Source: Acinetobacter pittii ANC 4050 (GTDB lineage: Bacteria > Pseudomonadota > Gammaproteobacteria > Pseudomonadales > Moraxellaceae). Taken from it: a DNA stretch of 64,000 nucleotides. Positions 56,582 to 64,000 of the stretch are shown one piece after another. The DNA is taken from positions 3,453,943 to 3,517,942 of the forward strand of contig NZ_KB976987.1 in assembly GCF_000399685.1 (NCBI RefSeq), in the 5' to 3' direction. The translations under genes and the position numbers were made by a program. Below the pieces are notes generated by a model. It had not been told where the DNA came from. It saw only the letters and a list, made by a program, of their open reading frames with translations, and searched no databases. Numbering within the stretch: the stretch's first letter is position 1; each line of letters starts with the position of its first letter.

Positions 56582-56971
56582 TTGATAAAAGTATTAAATT
56601 TTAAGCTGAAATATAGCCGTGTCTCGGTAATATTTCAGCTTTTTGTTGGTTTGGGCTTAGCAATCCTGCTTTATCAATTATTAACACCTATGTGGTGGCT
56701 ATGTGCTCTTATTCTTTTATCTATTAGTTTTATCTTCTTTTTAAAGCAAACACGAATATCTCAAATTGTATATTTGGATCAAAAATTATGGTCGGTTGCA
56801 TGCACCTCTCAAAAAGCGATTCACCAGTCGGCAATTATTAAAATAATTGATTATCAGATATTCATAGTCGTTTATTTTGAAGGGGAATCCATGAAAATAG
56901 CTATTATTTGGTACGATCAGCTTCCTATTCAGCAGTGGAAAAGGATAAAAGTTTTAGAAAAACTCTATTAA
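56582..56971 (+). CDS. ygfX: YgfX-like small membrane protein
   Basis: 129 aa starting at a TTG; an in-frame stop (the sdhE TAA) lies 6 bp upstream and no ATG is available before the second helix, so TTG is the only plausible start. Two hydrophobic helices (about residues 15-53) are followed by a cytoplasmic part with WSVACTSQKA and IIWYDQLPIQQWKRIKVL, the pattern of E. coli YgfX/CptA, the partner of SdhE (YgfY). Divergent sequence, so the symbol rests on gene order and topology. Confidence 0.7.
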   Translation: MIKVLNFKLKYSRVSVIFQLFVGLGLAILLYQLLTPMWWLCALILLSISFIFFLKQTRISQIVYLDQKLWSVACTSQKAIHQSAIIKIIDYQIFIVVYFEGESMKIAIIWYDQLPIQQWKRIKVLEKLY

Positions 56972-57114
56972 TTGTTAGACAATTCTACATTTGTATATTT
57001 ATTTAAAAATTATAAAAAACAGAAGGTTATTAATTATTTTCTTGCTTGAGTTCAGGATTGTCTAATTAAAATATAGAAAAAAGCGAAGGAAAGGTGATTG
57101 TCTGACAATTTCGC
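56969..57114. promoter_or_regulatory. ATTGT-N3-ACAAT dyads upstream of the microprotein pair
   Basis: AATTGTTAGACAATT at 56969-56983 (overlapping the ygfX stop) and ATTGTCTGACAAT at 57097-57109 are related dyads; a half-copy GATTGTCTAATT lies at 57056-57067. The second dyad is nested in a GCGAA/TTCGC stem (57083-57114). The rest of the 208-bp gap shows nothing. Confidence 0.4.
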
Positions 57115-57179
57115 CTACGGGTATTTATTTGATCGGTTAAAGTACAAACACCAACGTAAAGTGTGTCGGAGGTCTCAAA

Positions 57180-57335
57180 ATGGAGATGCCAACATGGTCG
57201 TTCTTGGTCATTGCCATAATTTTGGCAGTGGTAATAGGAAGAGCAGGAACTTTACTCAGGGAACATCTTAACAAAGTTAATTTTAACAAAGTTAAGAGAC
57301 AGAGGATGCAAGCTCGTCGATCAGTCAATTATTAA
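57180..57335 (+). CDS. Membrane microprotein, copy 1 (51 aa)
   Basis: 51 aa: MEMPTWSFLVIAIILAVV then the motif GRAGTLL (residues 20-26) and a basic tail ending MQARRSVNY. CGGAGG lies 9 nt before the ATG. One hydrophobic helix (about residues 6-19). The DNA and peptide closely resemble the next small ORF (GGAGGTCTC before the ATG, MEM/MEI, W at 6, VGRAGTLL), so the two are tandem duplicates. No family recognised. A 32-nt hairpin (57317-57348) overlaps the stop. Confidence 0.7.
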   Translation: MEMPTWSFLVIAIILAVVIGRAGTLLREHLNKVNFNKVKRQRMQARRSVNY

Positions 57336-57406
57336 ATTGGTTAGTCGATTAATTTCATCAAGTGTCCAGTTTATTACTGGGTGCGATTGTAGTAAGGAGG
57401 TCTCTC

Positions 57407-57508
57407 ATGGAGATTTCAATGTGGATGTTTCTGTTAATTGCAGTAGTTATGGCTGTAGTAGTAGGAAGAGCAGGAACTTTACTTAAGGATTATATAGAAC
57501 AAAAATAA
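57407..57508 (+). CDS. Membrane microprotein, copy 2 (33 aa)
   Basis: 33 aa: MEISMWMFLLIAVVMAVV, GRAGTLL, KDYIEQK. AGGAGG lies 6-7 nt before the ATG, a strong ribosome site. It repeats copy 1 up to GRAGTLL and then ends early with a short acidic-basic tail. The shared ribosome site and motif, with divergent tails, point to two selected genes rather than chance ORFs. A terminator follows. Confidence 0.68.
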   Translation: MEISMWMFLLIAVVMAVVVGRAGTLLKDYIEQK

Positions 57509-57540
57509 TATAAGCCGTTAAAAGCTTATCTCAGTTAATA

Positions 57541-57580
57541 AGTAGCATGTGCTGAACCGTCGCAATGCTACTTTTTTTTG
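57541..57580 (+). terminator. Terminator after the microprotein pair
   Basis: Stem AGTAGCAT (57541-57548) / ATGCTACT (57565-57572) followed by eight T residues. Confidence 0.85.
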
Positions 57581-57656
57581 CCCAAAATTTCTGTTTCCTC
57601 GAAAAACTGTCAATTTTATCTGCTGTGAAGTGTGTCAAAGTATAAGCGCTACAATT

Positions 57657-57670
57657 AGAGTAATTACTCT
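57657..57670. promoter_or_regulatory. Palindrome upstream of the TatT-like gene
   Basis: Perfect 14-bp palindrome AGAGTAATTACTCT, 71 bp before the lipoprotein start and next to a TACAAT -10-like sequence. A possible operator. Confidence 0.35.
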
Positions 57671-57740
57671 TTTATTCAAGATATGCATCTGCTAATGTAC
57701 ATCTGAAAAGGAAAAAACAAATTACATAGAGGACAGGAAG

Positions 57741-58829
57741 ATGTCTAAAGTCCAAAAAATAAGCCAAGGTTTGGCGGTGAGTTTTCTTGCAGCTTCAGTT
57801 TTATCAGGTTGTTCTTATGTGGTAAAAACCGGAGCCAATGTTGCTTTAGGTTTTACTGAAAAGCATATGATTCCACCTATTCTTGCTATGCAAGATGCTG
57901 AAATGGTCTGTAATTCAGGTAATGCTTTAACTCCAGCAATTATGTCTACCAAAGGTATGGGAGCTGACCCTACACGTGTTGCAGTATTACTATATGCAGC
58001 GTCGGGTGTTTGTGCAGAAAACCAGGCTTTAGAGGCAGAATTACGTTATTTGCGGGCTTCAAAAGCGGGACAGGTAACAGAAGCTCAGGATGCTCGTATT
58101 GCACAAAAACGTTGGGCTGCAATTGCGGCTGAACGTCAATATACGGGTTATAAGTTATTTGCTGACCGTTGGGAATCTAAATATAAATATCATTTAGGTG
58201 ATTCTTGTCCAACGATGCGTAGTGACTTAGATCAAACTGTCTATTTAATGGGAATGATCAGCGGTCTACAAGCTGTGACCAATGATATTAACTCTGGTGG
58301 CGCAGTGAATGTTCCTAAAGATATCGCTGCTATTGTAGAGCGGGGAATGGTCTGCCTAGATAATGAAAAATTCTGGGGAGCGCCTAACGCAACGCGTGCT
58401 GTTATATGGACTTTATTACCTGGTGCAGATGAGGGTAAGCCAGATCCATATCAAACTTTGAAACAGTCAGTGCAATTAGGCGAGCAAAAAGGTGTTCGCT
58501 TATCTCATGCTTTATATGCAGTGGCTGCCCAAGCAAGTGGTGATGATGCAAAAATTCGTGATGCATTAAGATCATATGCGGCATCTCAAGCTGATGATAA
58601 ACCTGTCAATCCGAACTTTAAGTTAATTGATAGTATGGCAGGCCTTATTGTACGTGGGATCTCTGACCGTTACTGGACCGAGCATACTGGCGTACGTACC
58701 GGAGATGATGGAATGTCTCATTTCTGGGATGATAAGAATGAAGGTGCAGCAGAGCTAGATGAATTATTTGATGGCGGAGCTGCTTCTGAAGTTCCTGCGG
58801 ATTCATCTACTACACCAGCAGCGCAGTAA
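57741..58829 (+). CDS. TatT-like lipoprotein (TRAP transporter T-component family)
   Basis: 362 aa. Lipoprotein signal peptide with lipobox LSGC (Cys24). The body is all-helical with several paired, TPR-like helices (AEMVCNSGNALTPAIMST, RVAVLLYAASGVCAENQALEAELRYLR, GVRLSHALYAVAAQASGDDAK), several cysteines and an acidic Pro/Ser/Thr tail. That matches the TatT lipoproteins that form a periplasmic partner for TRAP transporters (TPATs). A TRAP permease lies 0.8 kb downstream. The ATG has GGACAGGAAG in front. The family call is from fold pattern and context. Confidence 0.72.
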   Translation: MSKVQKISQGLAVSFLAASVLSGCSYVVKTGANVALGFTEKHMIPPILAMQDAEMVCNSGNALTPAIMSTKGMGADPTRVAVLLYAASGVCAENQALEAELRYLRASKAGQVTEAQDARIAQKRWAAIAAERQYTGYKLFADRWESKYKYHLGDSCPTMRSDLDQTVYLMGMISGLQAVTNDINSGGAVNVPKDIAAIVERGMVCLDNEKFWGAPNATRAVIWTLLPGADEGKPDPYQTLKQSVQLGEQKGVRLSHALYAVAAQASGDDAKIRDALRSYAASQADDKPVNPNFKLIDSMAGLIVRGISDRYWTEHTGVRTGDDGMSHFWDDKNEGAAELDELFDGGAASEVPADSSTTPAAQ

Positions 58830-58846
58830 AAAATATTTGAAAGACT

Positions 58847-58894
58847 AACTTCTTGCGAGTCTATTGTTAAGTTCTACAATAATTGCAAGAAGTT
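58847..58894 (+). other. Two-tier hairpin before the rhombosortase gene
   Basis: Outer stem AACTTCTTGC (58847-58856) / GCAAGAAGTT (58885-58894), inner stem TATTGT / ACAATA (58862-58881). No T-run, so a partial terminator or processing site is possible. Confidence 0.55.
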
Positions 58895-58913
58895 TAATTT
58901 CAAGGAGTGTGCC

Positions 58914-59489
58914 ATGAAGGATCATGTACTGAATAGTAAAGTGCTTTTGGTCGCAGTGTGCATTTCCATTTCTGCGTGTTTACAGGTGTTTCCTGATACT
59001 TTTATTTATTGGCGTGACAGTTTACTTGGCGAATTCTGGCGTTTATGGACAGCGCACTGGGTTCATGTAGGTTGGATTCATTTTCTTTTAAATATGATGG
59101 CATTTGCCTGTTTACCCTTTATCTTTCCACATACAAAAGCATGGCATATTTTAAGCCTGCTTTTGCTGTTGCCACCTTTTATTAGTTTGGTGTTCTACTT
59201 TTATTTACCTTATATCGAAGCGTATGCAGGGCTGTCTGGTGTATTACATGGGCTATATACAGCGGTTGCTTTAGTGTATTTGCAATATCGTAAAGAGCGT
59301 AATTTTGCTTTTTTGGTTCTAGGTTTAATCGTAGCTAAACTCATATGGGAAAACACATTCGGGCAAACAGGAACTGCCCAGTTAATAGGAAGTCCTGTTT
59401 TAACTGAGGCTCATTTATATGGAGCGATAGGTGGAGCAATTTTTGGGGGATGCTATTGGCTTGTGCAGAGATTAAAAAAGAAACATTGA
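58914..59489 (+). CDS. Rhombosortase-like rhomboid intramembrane protease
   Basis: 191 aa, six hydrophobic segments. Rhomboid catalytic features: HVGWIHFLLNM (His56, Asn60), nucleophile Ser108 in YAGLSGVLHG and His167 in EAHLYGAIGG. The compact six-helix shape and GLSGVLHG match rhombosortases (TIGR03902), which cut proteins with a C-terminal GlyGly-CTERM anchor before export to the surface. No GlyGly-CTERM substrate is seen in this window. AAGGAG lies 7 nt before the ATG. Lies between the TatT-like and TRAP genes on the same strand. Confidence 0.85.
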   Translation: MKDHVLNSKVLLVAVCISISACLQVFPDTFIYWRDSLLGEFWRLWTAHWVHVGWIHFLLNMMAFACLPFIFPHTKAWHILSLLLLLPPFISLVFYFYLPYIEAYAGLSGVLHGLYTAVALVYLQYRKERNFAFLVLGLIVAKLIWENTFGQTGTAQLIGSPVLTEAHLYGAIGGAIFGGCYWLVQRLKKKH

Positions 59490-59669
59490 CAATACAAACT
59501 GTTAAAAAAGTGATTTTAGTCATTCTTTATTCATAAAGTTTGATGCAAATTTGATCGTTGAATAAAGGGATTGGTAGAAGGGGGATGGATTTAACCCCTG
59601 ACCAAGAAAATTGCATGACTCAATCTCCTGTTTTTTATAGGTTTTTGAGAGAACAAAATTGGAATATTT

Positions 59670-61865
59670 ATGCAAGAACATCAAGAAAAAAGATCTGGAT
59701 TAGGTCTGCTGGGTTATATCTGGAACGAATGGATCTCAACATTCGTCATCCTTATTCTGCTATTAATGACTCTAATTATTGGTACCGGGGAAATGATCCA
59801 CGGACAATTATTACGTATCGGGGAGCGCCTCTATGGTGACCCTGCTACAGGTATGCAATATTCTTTTTTGCGTGCTGAGCCAGAAAAGCCAACTTGTGAT
59901 CGACATCCAAATATCGATGCTCAAGTAAAAGAACAAATGAAAGCAAATGCGTCTGATGATTTCGCGAGCTTCTTTGGTGCAGCATCGGAAAGTGATGTCC
60001 GTGCATCACTACTCGCAGCGCAGCAACAATGTGATGAAAAATATCAGGCGTATGATAAAACCATTAAATATATCGAAGCTAACCCTGGGGTACGTACTTA
60101 CCGTGCTATCGAGACTGGTTTCTTTGGGATTTTTAAATTCGGTACAGAGAACCGCGCTATTTTACTCATCTTTATGGTTCTGATTTCTGCGATCACTGCA
60201 TCGTTGAAATATCACCATATTGGCTTACGTAATCCAGCAACAAAAATAGATTACAAAGTGTATTCACTCTTTATGTTGATTGGTAATGCACTACTTAGCT
60301 TCTCGGTAATTAGTCAGTATCGTTCAGTCATAAATTCTGGGGTAACACCTACCTATGAAACAGTAACGATTTACTGGATCTGGATGATTCTATTTGTTGT
60401 TCTGACCTTAATTAGTCTCTATCAATTATTTGTCTCACCTCCACCAAAACGTGAAGGCGGTAATATAGGTTTAGCCTTATTATCGGTGCCTTTATATGCT
60501 TACATGGCACTAATTACAGGTATCGTATTCACGTTCTTTATGGATTACCCAATGGGGCAAGGGATTTACCTTGGTTTATTGGTTGAGTTCTCAGGTATCT
60601 TCTTAAACCTTGCCTTGTTTATTTGGGCAGGTATGCTTTTGACTCAAACACGTGTTATGGATTTGTTCCTTAATGTCCTTCGTCCATGGAACTTGGCGCC
60701 AGAAACTTTAACGTGGTTAATTCTAATTGCTGCTGCTGTACCAACAGCATATACAGGTGCATCAGGTATTTTCGTAATCGCAGCTGGTGCAATTATTTAT
60801 AAAGAAGTCTGGAATGCAGGTGCTCGCCGTCAATATGCGTTGGCTGTGTCTGCCATGTCAGGTTCTTTGGGGGTAGTTGTACGTCCATGTCTATTGGTCG
60901 TTTTAATTGCAATGCTTGATAGCCGCCATGTAACGTCCGATGAGCTGTTTGGTCATGGTATTTATGTATTTTGGTTAACTGCATTTATTTTCTTGGGTGT
61001 TTCCTTACTTTTGGCTGAGGAAAAATTCCGTGTGAATTCACCAAAAGTTGCGATTCCAGGCATGATGCGCGCCTTTGTACCCGTAATTCCATATATTCTG
61101 ATCACTGCTGTTGTTCTTGCGATCTATAAATATGCGCTAGATACAGGAATGAATGAATTTACTGCACCAGTAATTTTGCCATTAGTCCTCATCGCAATGA
61201 TCTTGTATGACAAATTGGTCGCTACCAAAGAAGCTCCTGCAATTAATATTCATGAGGCGATTGTTCGTGAACACGAACAAAAATCACCATTCCTTCGTGC
61301 GCATGATCCGCATAGTTCTCAATTCCGTCTTGGTTTTGGTGGAGCACTTCGTTTTGCGACCTCAGAAACTGTAGGTCATATTGGTGCTCTAATTATCTTG
61401 ATGGCATTGTCTGCAAGTGTAGGTGGTTTAATTGAACGCTCTGAAGTGGTTGAATTATTGCCGACCCATTTAGGCAGTATCTACATCTCACTTGCATGTA
61501 TTGCGTTATTACTTGCCATTATTGGTATGTGTACAGACCCATTTGGTGCTGTAATTTTAGTTGCTGCAACTATTGCACCTGTGGCATACGAAAATGGTAT
61601 TCATCCAATTCATTTCTGGATGATTGTATTGGTGGCATTCGAATTTGGTTATGTAACACCACCCGTTGCCTTGAACCATCTACTCACGCGGTTGTCCGTC
61701 GGAGATGATGAAGTGAATGCGGCTGATGCTGAAGCGAAAGAGAAATATACAAGTTTCTACTTCCGATATGAGCGCTGGTTGCTACCAATTATTGTCTTGT
61801 TCTCATCATTGGTATTAGTGACCTACGTACCATATGTATTTAAGTTATTCGGTTGGTATCATTAA
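59670..61865 (+). CDS. TRAP transporter large permease, N-terminally extended (DctM-type)
   Basis: 731 aa against about 430 for a plain DctM. TM1 (about residues 15-40) is followed by an extra-cytoplasmic loop of about 110 residues with Cys83 and Cys121, then TMs at about 155-260 that could hold the small-subunit (DctQ-like) role. The DctM core starts near residue 265. Core motifs: AYTGASGIFVIAAGAIIYKE and the C-terminal CTDPFGAVILVAATIAPVAYENG / FGYVTPPVALNHLL. It should use a periplasmic binding protein; none is adjacent. The TatT-like lipoprotein upstream and the solute-binding protein at 26.2 kb are candidate partners. Followed by a terminator. Confidence 0.85.
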   Translation: MQEHQEKRSGLGLLGYIWNEWISTFVILILLLMTLIIGTGEMIHGQLLRIGERLYGDPATGMQYSFLRAEPEKPTCDRHPNIDAQVKEQMKANASDDFASFFGAASESDVRASLLAAQQQCDEKYQAYDKTIKYIEANPGVRTYRAIETGFFGIFKFGTENRAILLIFMVLISAITASLKYHHIGLRNPATKIDYKVYSLFMLIGNALLSFSVISQYRSVINSGVTPTYETVTIYWIWMILFVVLTLISLYQLFVSPPPKREGGNIGLALLSVPLYAYMALITGIVFTFFMDYPMGQGIYLGLLVEFSGIFLNLALFIWAGMLLTQTRVMDLFLNVLRPWNLAPETLTWLILIAAAVPTAYTGASGIFVIAAGAIIYKEVWNAGARRQYALAVSAMSGSLGVVVRPCLLVVLIAMLDSRHVTSDELFGHGIYVFWLTAFIFLGVSLLLAEEKFRVNSPKVAIPGMMRAFVPVIPYILITAVVLAIYKYALDTGMNEFTAPVILPLVLIAMILYDKLVATKEAPAINIHEAIVREHEQKSPFLRAHDPHSSQFRLGFGGALRFATSETVGHIGALIILMALSASVGGLIERSEVVELLPTHLGSIYISLACIALLLAIIGMCTDPFGAVILVAATIAPVAYENGIHPIHFWMIVLVAFEFGYVTPPVALNHLLTRLSVGDDEVNAADAEAKEKYTSFYFRYERWLLPIIVLFSSLVLVTYVPYVFKLFGWYH

Positions 61866-61889
61866 CTTAAATTAAAGTATCGGTTATAT

Positions 61890-61922
61890 AAAAAAGCCTT
61901 CCTAAACGGAGGGCTTTTTTTA
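61890..61922 (+). terminator. Terminator of the TRAP permease gene
   Basis: Stem AAAAAGCCTTCC / GGAGGGCTTTTT, loop TAAAC, T-run after. Confidence 0.9.
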
Positions 61923-61978
61923 TAAGTAGATTGAGTAAATTTAGAAAAAGATAATTAATACTATTTTTAAATCCAAAT

Positions 61979-62012
61979 AAAAAAGCTAAAGATAGATGAC
62001 TTTAGCTTTTTT
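61979..62012 (-). terminator. Terminator of the TM/coiled-coil gene
   Basis: Stem AAAAAAGCTAAAG / CTTTAGCTTTTTT, T-run when read on the minus strand, 18 nt after the stop of the minus-strand gene. Confidence 0.88.
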
Positions 62013-62029
62013 AAGAGTCCGCTCAAAAA

Positions 62030-62455
62030 CTATTGCTGTTTAAGCTGAGCTTCAAGCAATTTAACTTGTTCTTCTTTGAGTTTAGCTAATTGATCAGCAT
62101 CAGCATGCTGAGCTTTTAAGGTGGATTCCTGTTCTTTTAACTGGCGTTGGATATCTTCAAGTTTTGACACTTCTTCTTTTGCTAAAGACTCTTGGGCTGG
62201 TACAGGTTCTTTAAGCATATTCTCACTGACAAGTTGCTGAGAACTTGCATTTTCAGCTAAGGGTTCAGAACTTGGTAATGGCTCAGCAGGTTGAGCAGGA
62301 GCGGGCGTCGATACAGGTTGAGGATCAACCAGTGGTGCTGACGACTCAGTTTTTTTAAAAAACCATTGTGCTGCAAAAAAAAGCACTACGAGAATGCTTA
62401 AGCCCCCAATTAAAATCCATAATAATTTTGAGTTTTGTTTTCTTTGTAGTGGCAT
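62030..62455 (-). CDS. Hypothetical TM/Pro-rich/coiled-coil protein
   Basis: 141 aa. One transmembrane helix (about residues 11-32) near the N-terminus, then a Pro/Ala/Ser/Glu linker (about 40-85) and a coiled coil (about 90-141, KLEDIQRQLKEQESTLKAQHAD). This layout suggests a bitopic inner-membrane protein with a periplasmic coiled coil. Not a family I recognise. It starts 11 bp after the YheV-like gene, so the three-gene order prlC-yheV-this gene is probably one operon. Confidence 0.7.
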   Translation of the reverse strand: MPLQRKQNSKLLWILIGGLSILVVLFFAAQWFFKKTESSAPLVDPQPVSTPAPAQPAEPLPSSEPLAENASSQQLVSENMLKEPVPAQESLAKEEVSKLEDIQRQLKEQESTLKAQHADADQLAKLKEEQVKLLEAQLKQQ

Positions 62456-62466
62456 GTTTAAGACCT

Positions 62467-62676
62467 TTAGTCGGGACGACGTGGCTTGAACTGTATTACC
62501 CCAATTTCATCAGGTATAGCAGGCGTCTCAGGCTCATCAACATGAGTTGGACGATTTTCGCTATAACCGCATTCAATACATTCAATCCATTCATCTTCTG
62601 CGGTGGTTAGCATGACAATCCGATCCATGGCTTCACATTTTGGACATTTTGCCCCAGCAATGAAACGTTTTTTCAT
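62467..62676 (-). CDS. yheV: YheV-like zinc-ribbon protein
   Basis: 69 aa. Starts MKKRFIAGAKCPKCEAMDR; the two CxxC pairs (CPKC and CIECG) form a zinc ribbon. E. coli YheV begins in the same way (RKRFIAGAKCPAC). Function unknown. The ATG at 62676 is chosen; an in-frame start further upstream adds six residues without support. It lies 40 bp after prlC. Confidence 0.87.
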   Translation of the reverse strand: MKKRFIAGAKCPKCEAMDRIVMLTTAEDEWIECIECGYSENRPTHVDEPETPAIPDEIGVIQFKPRRPD

Positions 62677-62716
62677 CTTTATCACCCTAACCACACGATC
62701 AATTTAGGCCCATAGT

Positions 62717-64000
62717 TTAAGCGGTTTTGTTGTCATTCGTCCAACCTTGATGACGTAACAACGCGTCAATTTTAGGTTCGCGCCCACGGAAATTAACAAA
62801 TGCCTCAAGCGCGGTGTCTTTTCCACCCACAGCTAAAATTGCCTGACGGAATTCTTTACCTGTTTGAGTGTTAAAAATACCTTCATTTTCAAAACGATCA
62901 AACGCATCACTTGCTAAGACTTCTGCCCATTTGTAAGAGTAATAACCCGCGGCATAACCACCAGCAAAAATATGACTAAAACTATGTTGGAAACGATTGT
63001 AGTCGACAGTAGGAACGACTGCATACTGCTTACGAATGTCGTTTAAGGTCTGCTGAATTTGCTCACTGTTTAGCGCAGGCGTTTTTGTGTGAATGGTCAA
63101 GTCAAACAACGCAAATTCAAGCTGACGCAAAGTTTGCATACCAGATTGGAAGAATCGGGCATTTAATAAAGCATCTAGTAATTCTTGTGGCAAAGTTTGT
63201 TTACTATCGATGTGTTCACTTAGTACATCTAGGCTTTCTTTATCCCATGACCAGAATTCCATAAATTGACTTGGTAGCTCTACTGCATCCCAAGCAACAC
63301 CGTGCGTTCCTGCAACCGAGATGTTATCTACCTCTGTTAGCATGTGATGTAAACCATGTCCAAACTCGTGGAATAAAGTAATCACTTCGTCATGAGTCAA
63401 TAAAGCAGGTTGATCACCTACCGGAGGGGTGAAATTACACACCATATAGCAAATTGGTTTTTGTAAGCCATGAAGCGTCTGCATGCGTGAGCGGAAACCA
63501 TTCATCCATGCGCCACCACGTTTGCCCGTACGAGCATAGATGTCAAAGAAGAATCCACCAATCACTTGGCCTTGGTCTTCTAATTCAAAATAACGTGCAT
63601 CTGGATGCCAGACAGGTGCTTGTCTTTCGATAATATTAATGCCGTATAGGCGCTGCACAATCTGGAATAATCCCTGAAGAACTTTAGGAGCAGGGAAATA
63701 GGGTTTTAAAGCTTCTTGAGATAAGTTGAATTGTTGCTGTTTAAGCTTTTCAGAATAGTATGTTGTATCCCAAGGTTTGAGTTCATCCACACCATCTTGT
63801 TTAGCAATTTCTTGAAGTTCCGCAACTTCTTGAAGTGCAGGAGTACGCGCATGTTCTGCTAGATCAACCAAAAACTCATGTACTGTTTTTACGTCTGGCG
63901 CCATTTTGCTTGCCAGAGAATATTCAGCGTAGTTATTGAAACCAAGTAGTTTCGCCATTTCCTGACGAAGACTCAAAATTTCTTCCATAATTTTGCTGTT
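62717..64000 (-). CDS. prlC: Oligopeptidase A (N-terminus outside window)
   Basis: The frame is open to the right edge, so the N-terminal part is missing; 427 residues are seen. The metallopeptidase motif HEFGHGLHHML (HEXXH) is at about 63342-63376, with a downstream Glu-bearing segment VELPSQFMEFW that supplies the third zinc ligand. It belongs to M3 peptidases (thimet oligopeptidase-like). It degrades cytoplasmic peptides, including signal peptide fragments. The yheV-like gene follows on the same strand. Confidence 0.95.
   Translation of the reverse strand, partial: NSKIMEEILSLRQEMAKLLGFNNYAEYSLASKMAPDVKTVHEFLVDLAEHARTPALQEVAELQEIAKQDGVDELKPWDTTYYSEKLKQQQFNLSQEALKPYFPAPKVLQGLFQIVQRLYGINIIERQAPVWHPDARYFELEDQGQVIGGFFFDIYARTGKRGGAWMNGFRSRMQTLHGLQKPICYMVCNFTPPVGDQPALLTHDEVITLFHEFGHGLHHMLTEVDNISVAGTHGVAWDAVELPSQFMEFWSWDKESLDVLSEHIDSKQTLPQELLDALLNARFFQSGMQTLRQLEFALFDLTIHTKTPALNSEQIQQTLNDIRKQYAVVPTVDYNRFQHSFSHIFAGGYAAGYYSYKWAEVLASDAFDRFENEGIFNTQTGKEFRQAILAVGGKDTALEAFVNFRGREPKIDALLRHQGWTNDNKTA

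Noticed and set aside
57137..57328. 63-aa minus-strand frame over the first microprotein
   Set aside because: No ribosome site, antisense to a better-supported small ORF with a strong Shine-Dalgarno and a paralogue.
59558..59839. 93-aa plus-strand frame overlapping the TRAP permease start
   Set aside because: It starts at a weak codon, runs into the permease gene in another frame, and shows no domain or helix pattern.

Overview
The window is a gene-dense, low-GC (about 40 %) gammaproteobacterial chromosome segment that I read as Acinetobacter, probably the A. calcoaceticus-baumannii complex. This is an inference from protein sequence character (Mla operon, AlmA-type alkane monooxygenase beside an acyl-CoA dehydrogenase, TatT/TRAP cluster, RhlE-like helicase with an RG tail) and from codon use. 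No database search was run. I see no tRNA, rRNA, insertion sequence, prophage or CRISPR array, and base composition looks even throughout. It reads as core chromosome rather than an island.

Layout. 1-10 kb: the 3' end of a radical-SAM DNA-repair-type gene with its DUF4130-like partner; an HPP-CBS membrane protein; a PspC-domain protein; two lipoproteins, one of 780 aa; a DmdC-like acyl-CoA dehydrogenase; and aroE. 9.6-17 kb: hemF, ribA, dxs, suhB and a DEAD-box RNA helicase with a structured 270-nt leader and a repetitive Arg/Gly tail. 17.1-20.4 kb: the mlaFEDCB phospholipid-transport operon. 20.4-27.2 kb: corA, a LOG-family hydrolase, a Nudix protein, comF-recG, an SDR epimerase and a periplasmic solute-binding protein. 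27.2-34.2 kb: plsB, tesB, a DAACS symporter, a metal-dependent hydrolase and the GTPase yihA. 34.3-35.6 kb: a two-gene nitric-oxide-response unit, a truncated flavohaemoglobin followed by nsrR, with a near-perfect NsrR operator in front. 35.7-39.4 kb: a HerA-like ATPase, metC and a glutamine amidotransferase.

39.5-53.3 kb is the uninterrupted S10-spc-alpha ribosomal protein supercluster: 28 genes from rpsJ to rplQ, including the short genes rpmD and rpmJ, secY and rpoA. It has hairpins at exactly the three classical unit boundaries (before rpsJ, rplN and rpsM).

53.4-64 kb: an almA-like monooxygenase facing an LCAD-type acyl-CoA dehydrogenase (likely long-chain alkane/fatty acid use), then sdhE-ygfX, two tandem paralogous membrane microproteins (51 and 33 aa), a TatT-like lipoprotein, a rhombosortase-like protease, a large TRAP permease, a TM/coiled-coil protein, a YheV-like zinc ribbon and the start-truncated prlC.

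The signals most worth a second look are the reductase-less, FAD-motif-less flavohaemoglobin under NsrR control, the tandem microproteins with ATTGT-N3-ACAAT dyads upstream, the TatT/rhombosortase/TRAP association, the helicase leader, and the long hairpin between rpsQ and rplN.
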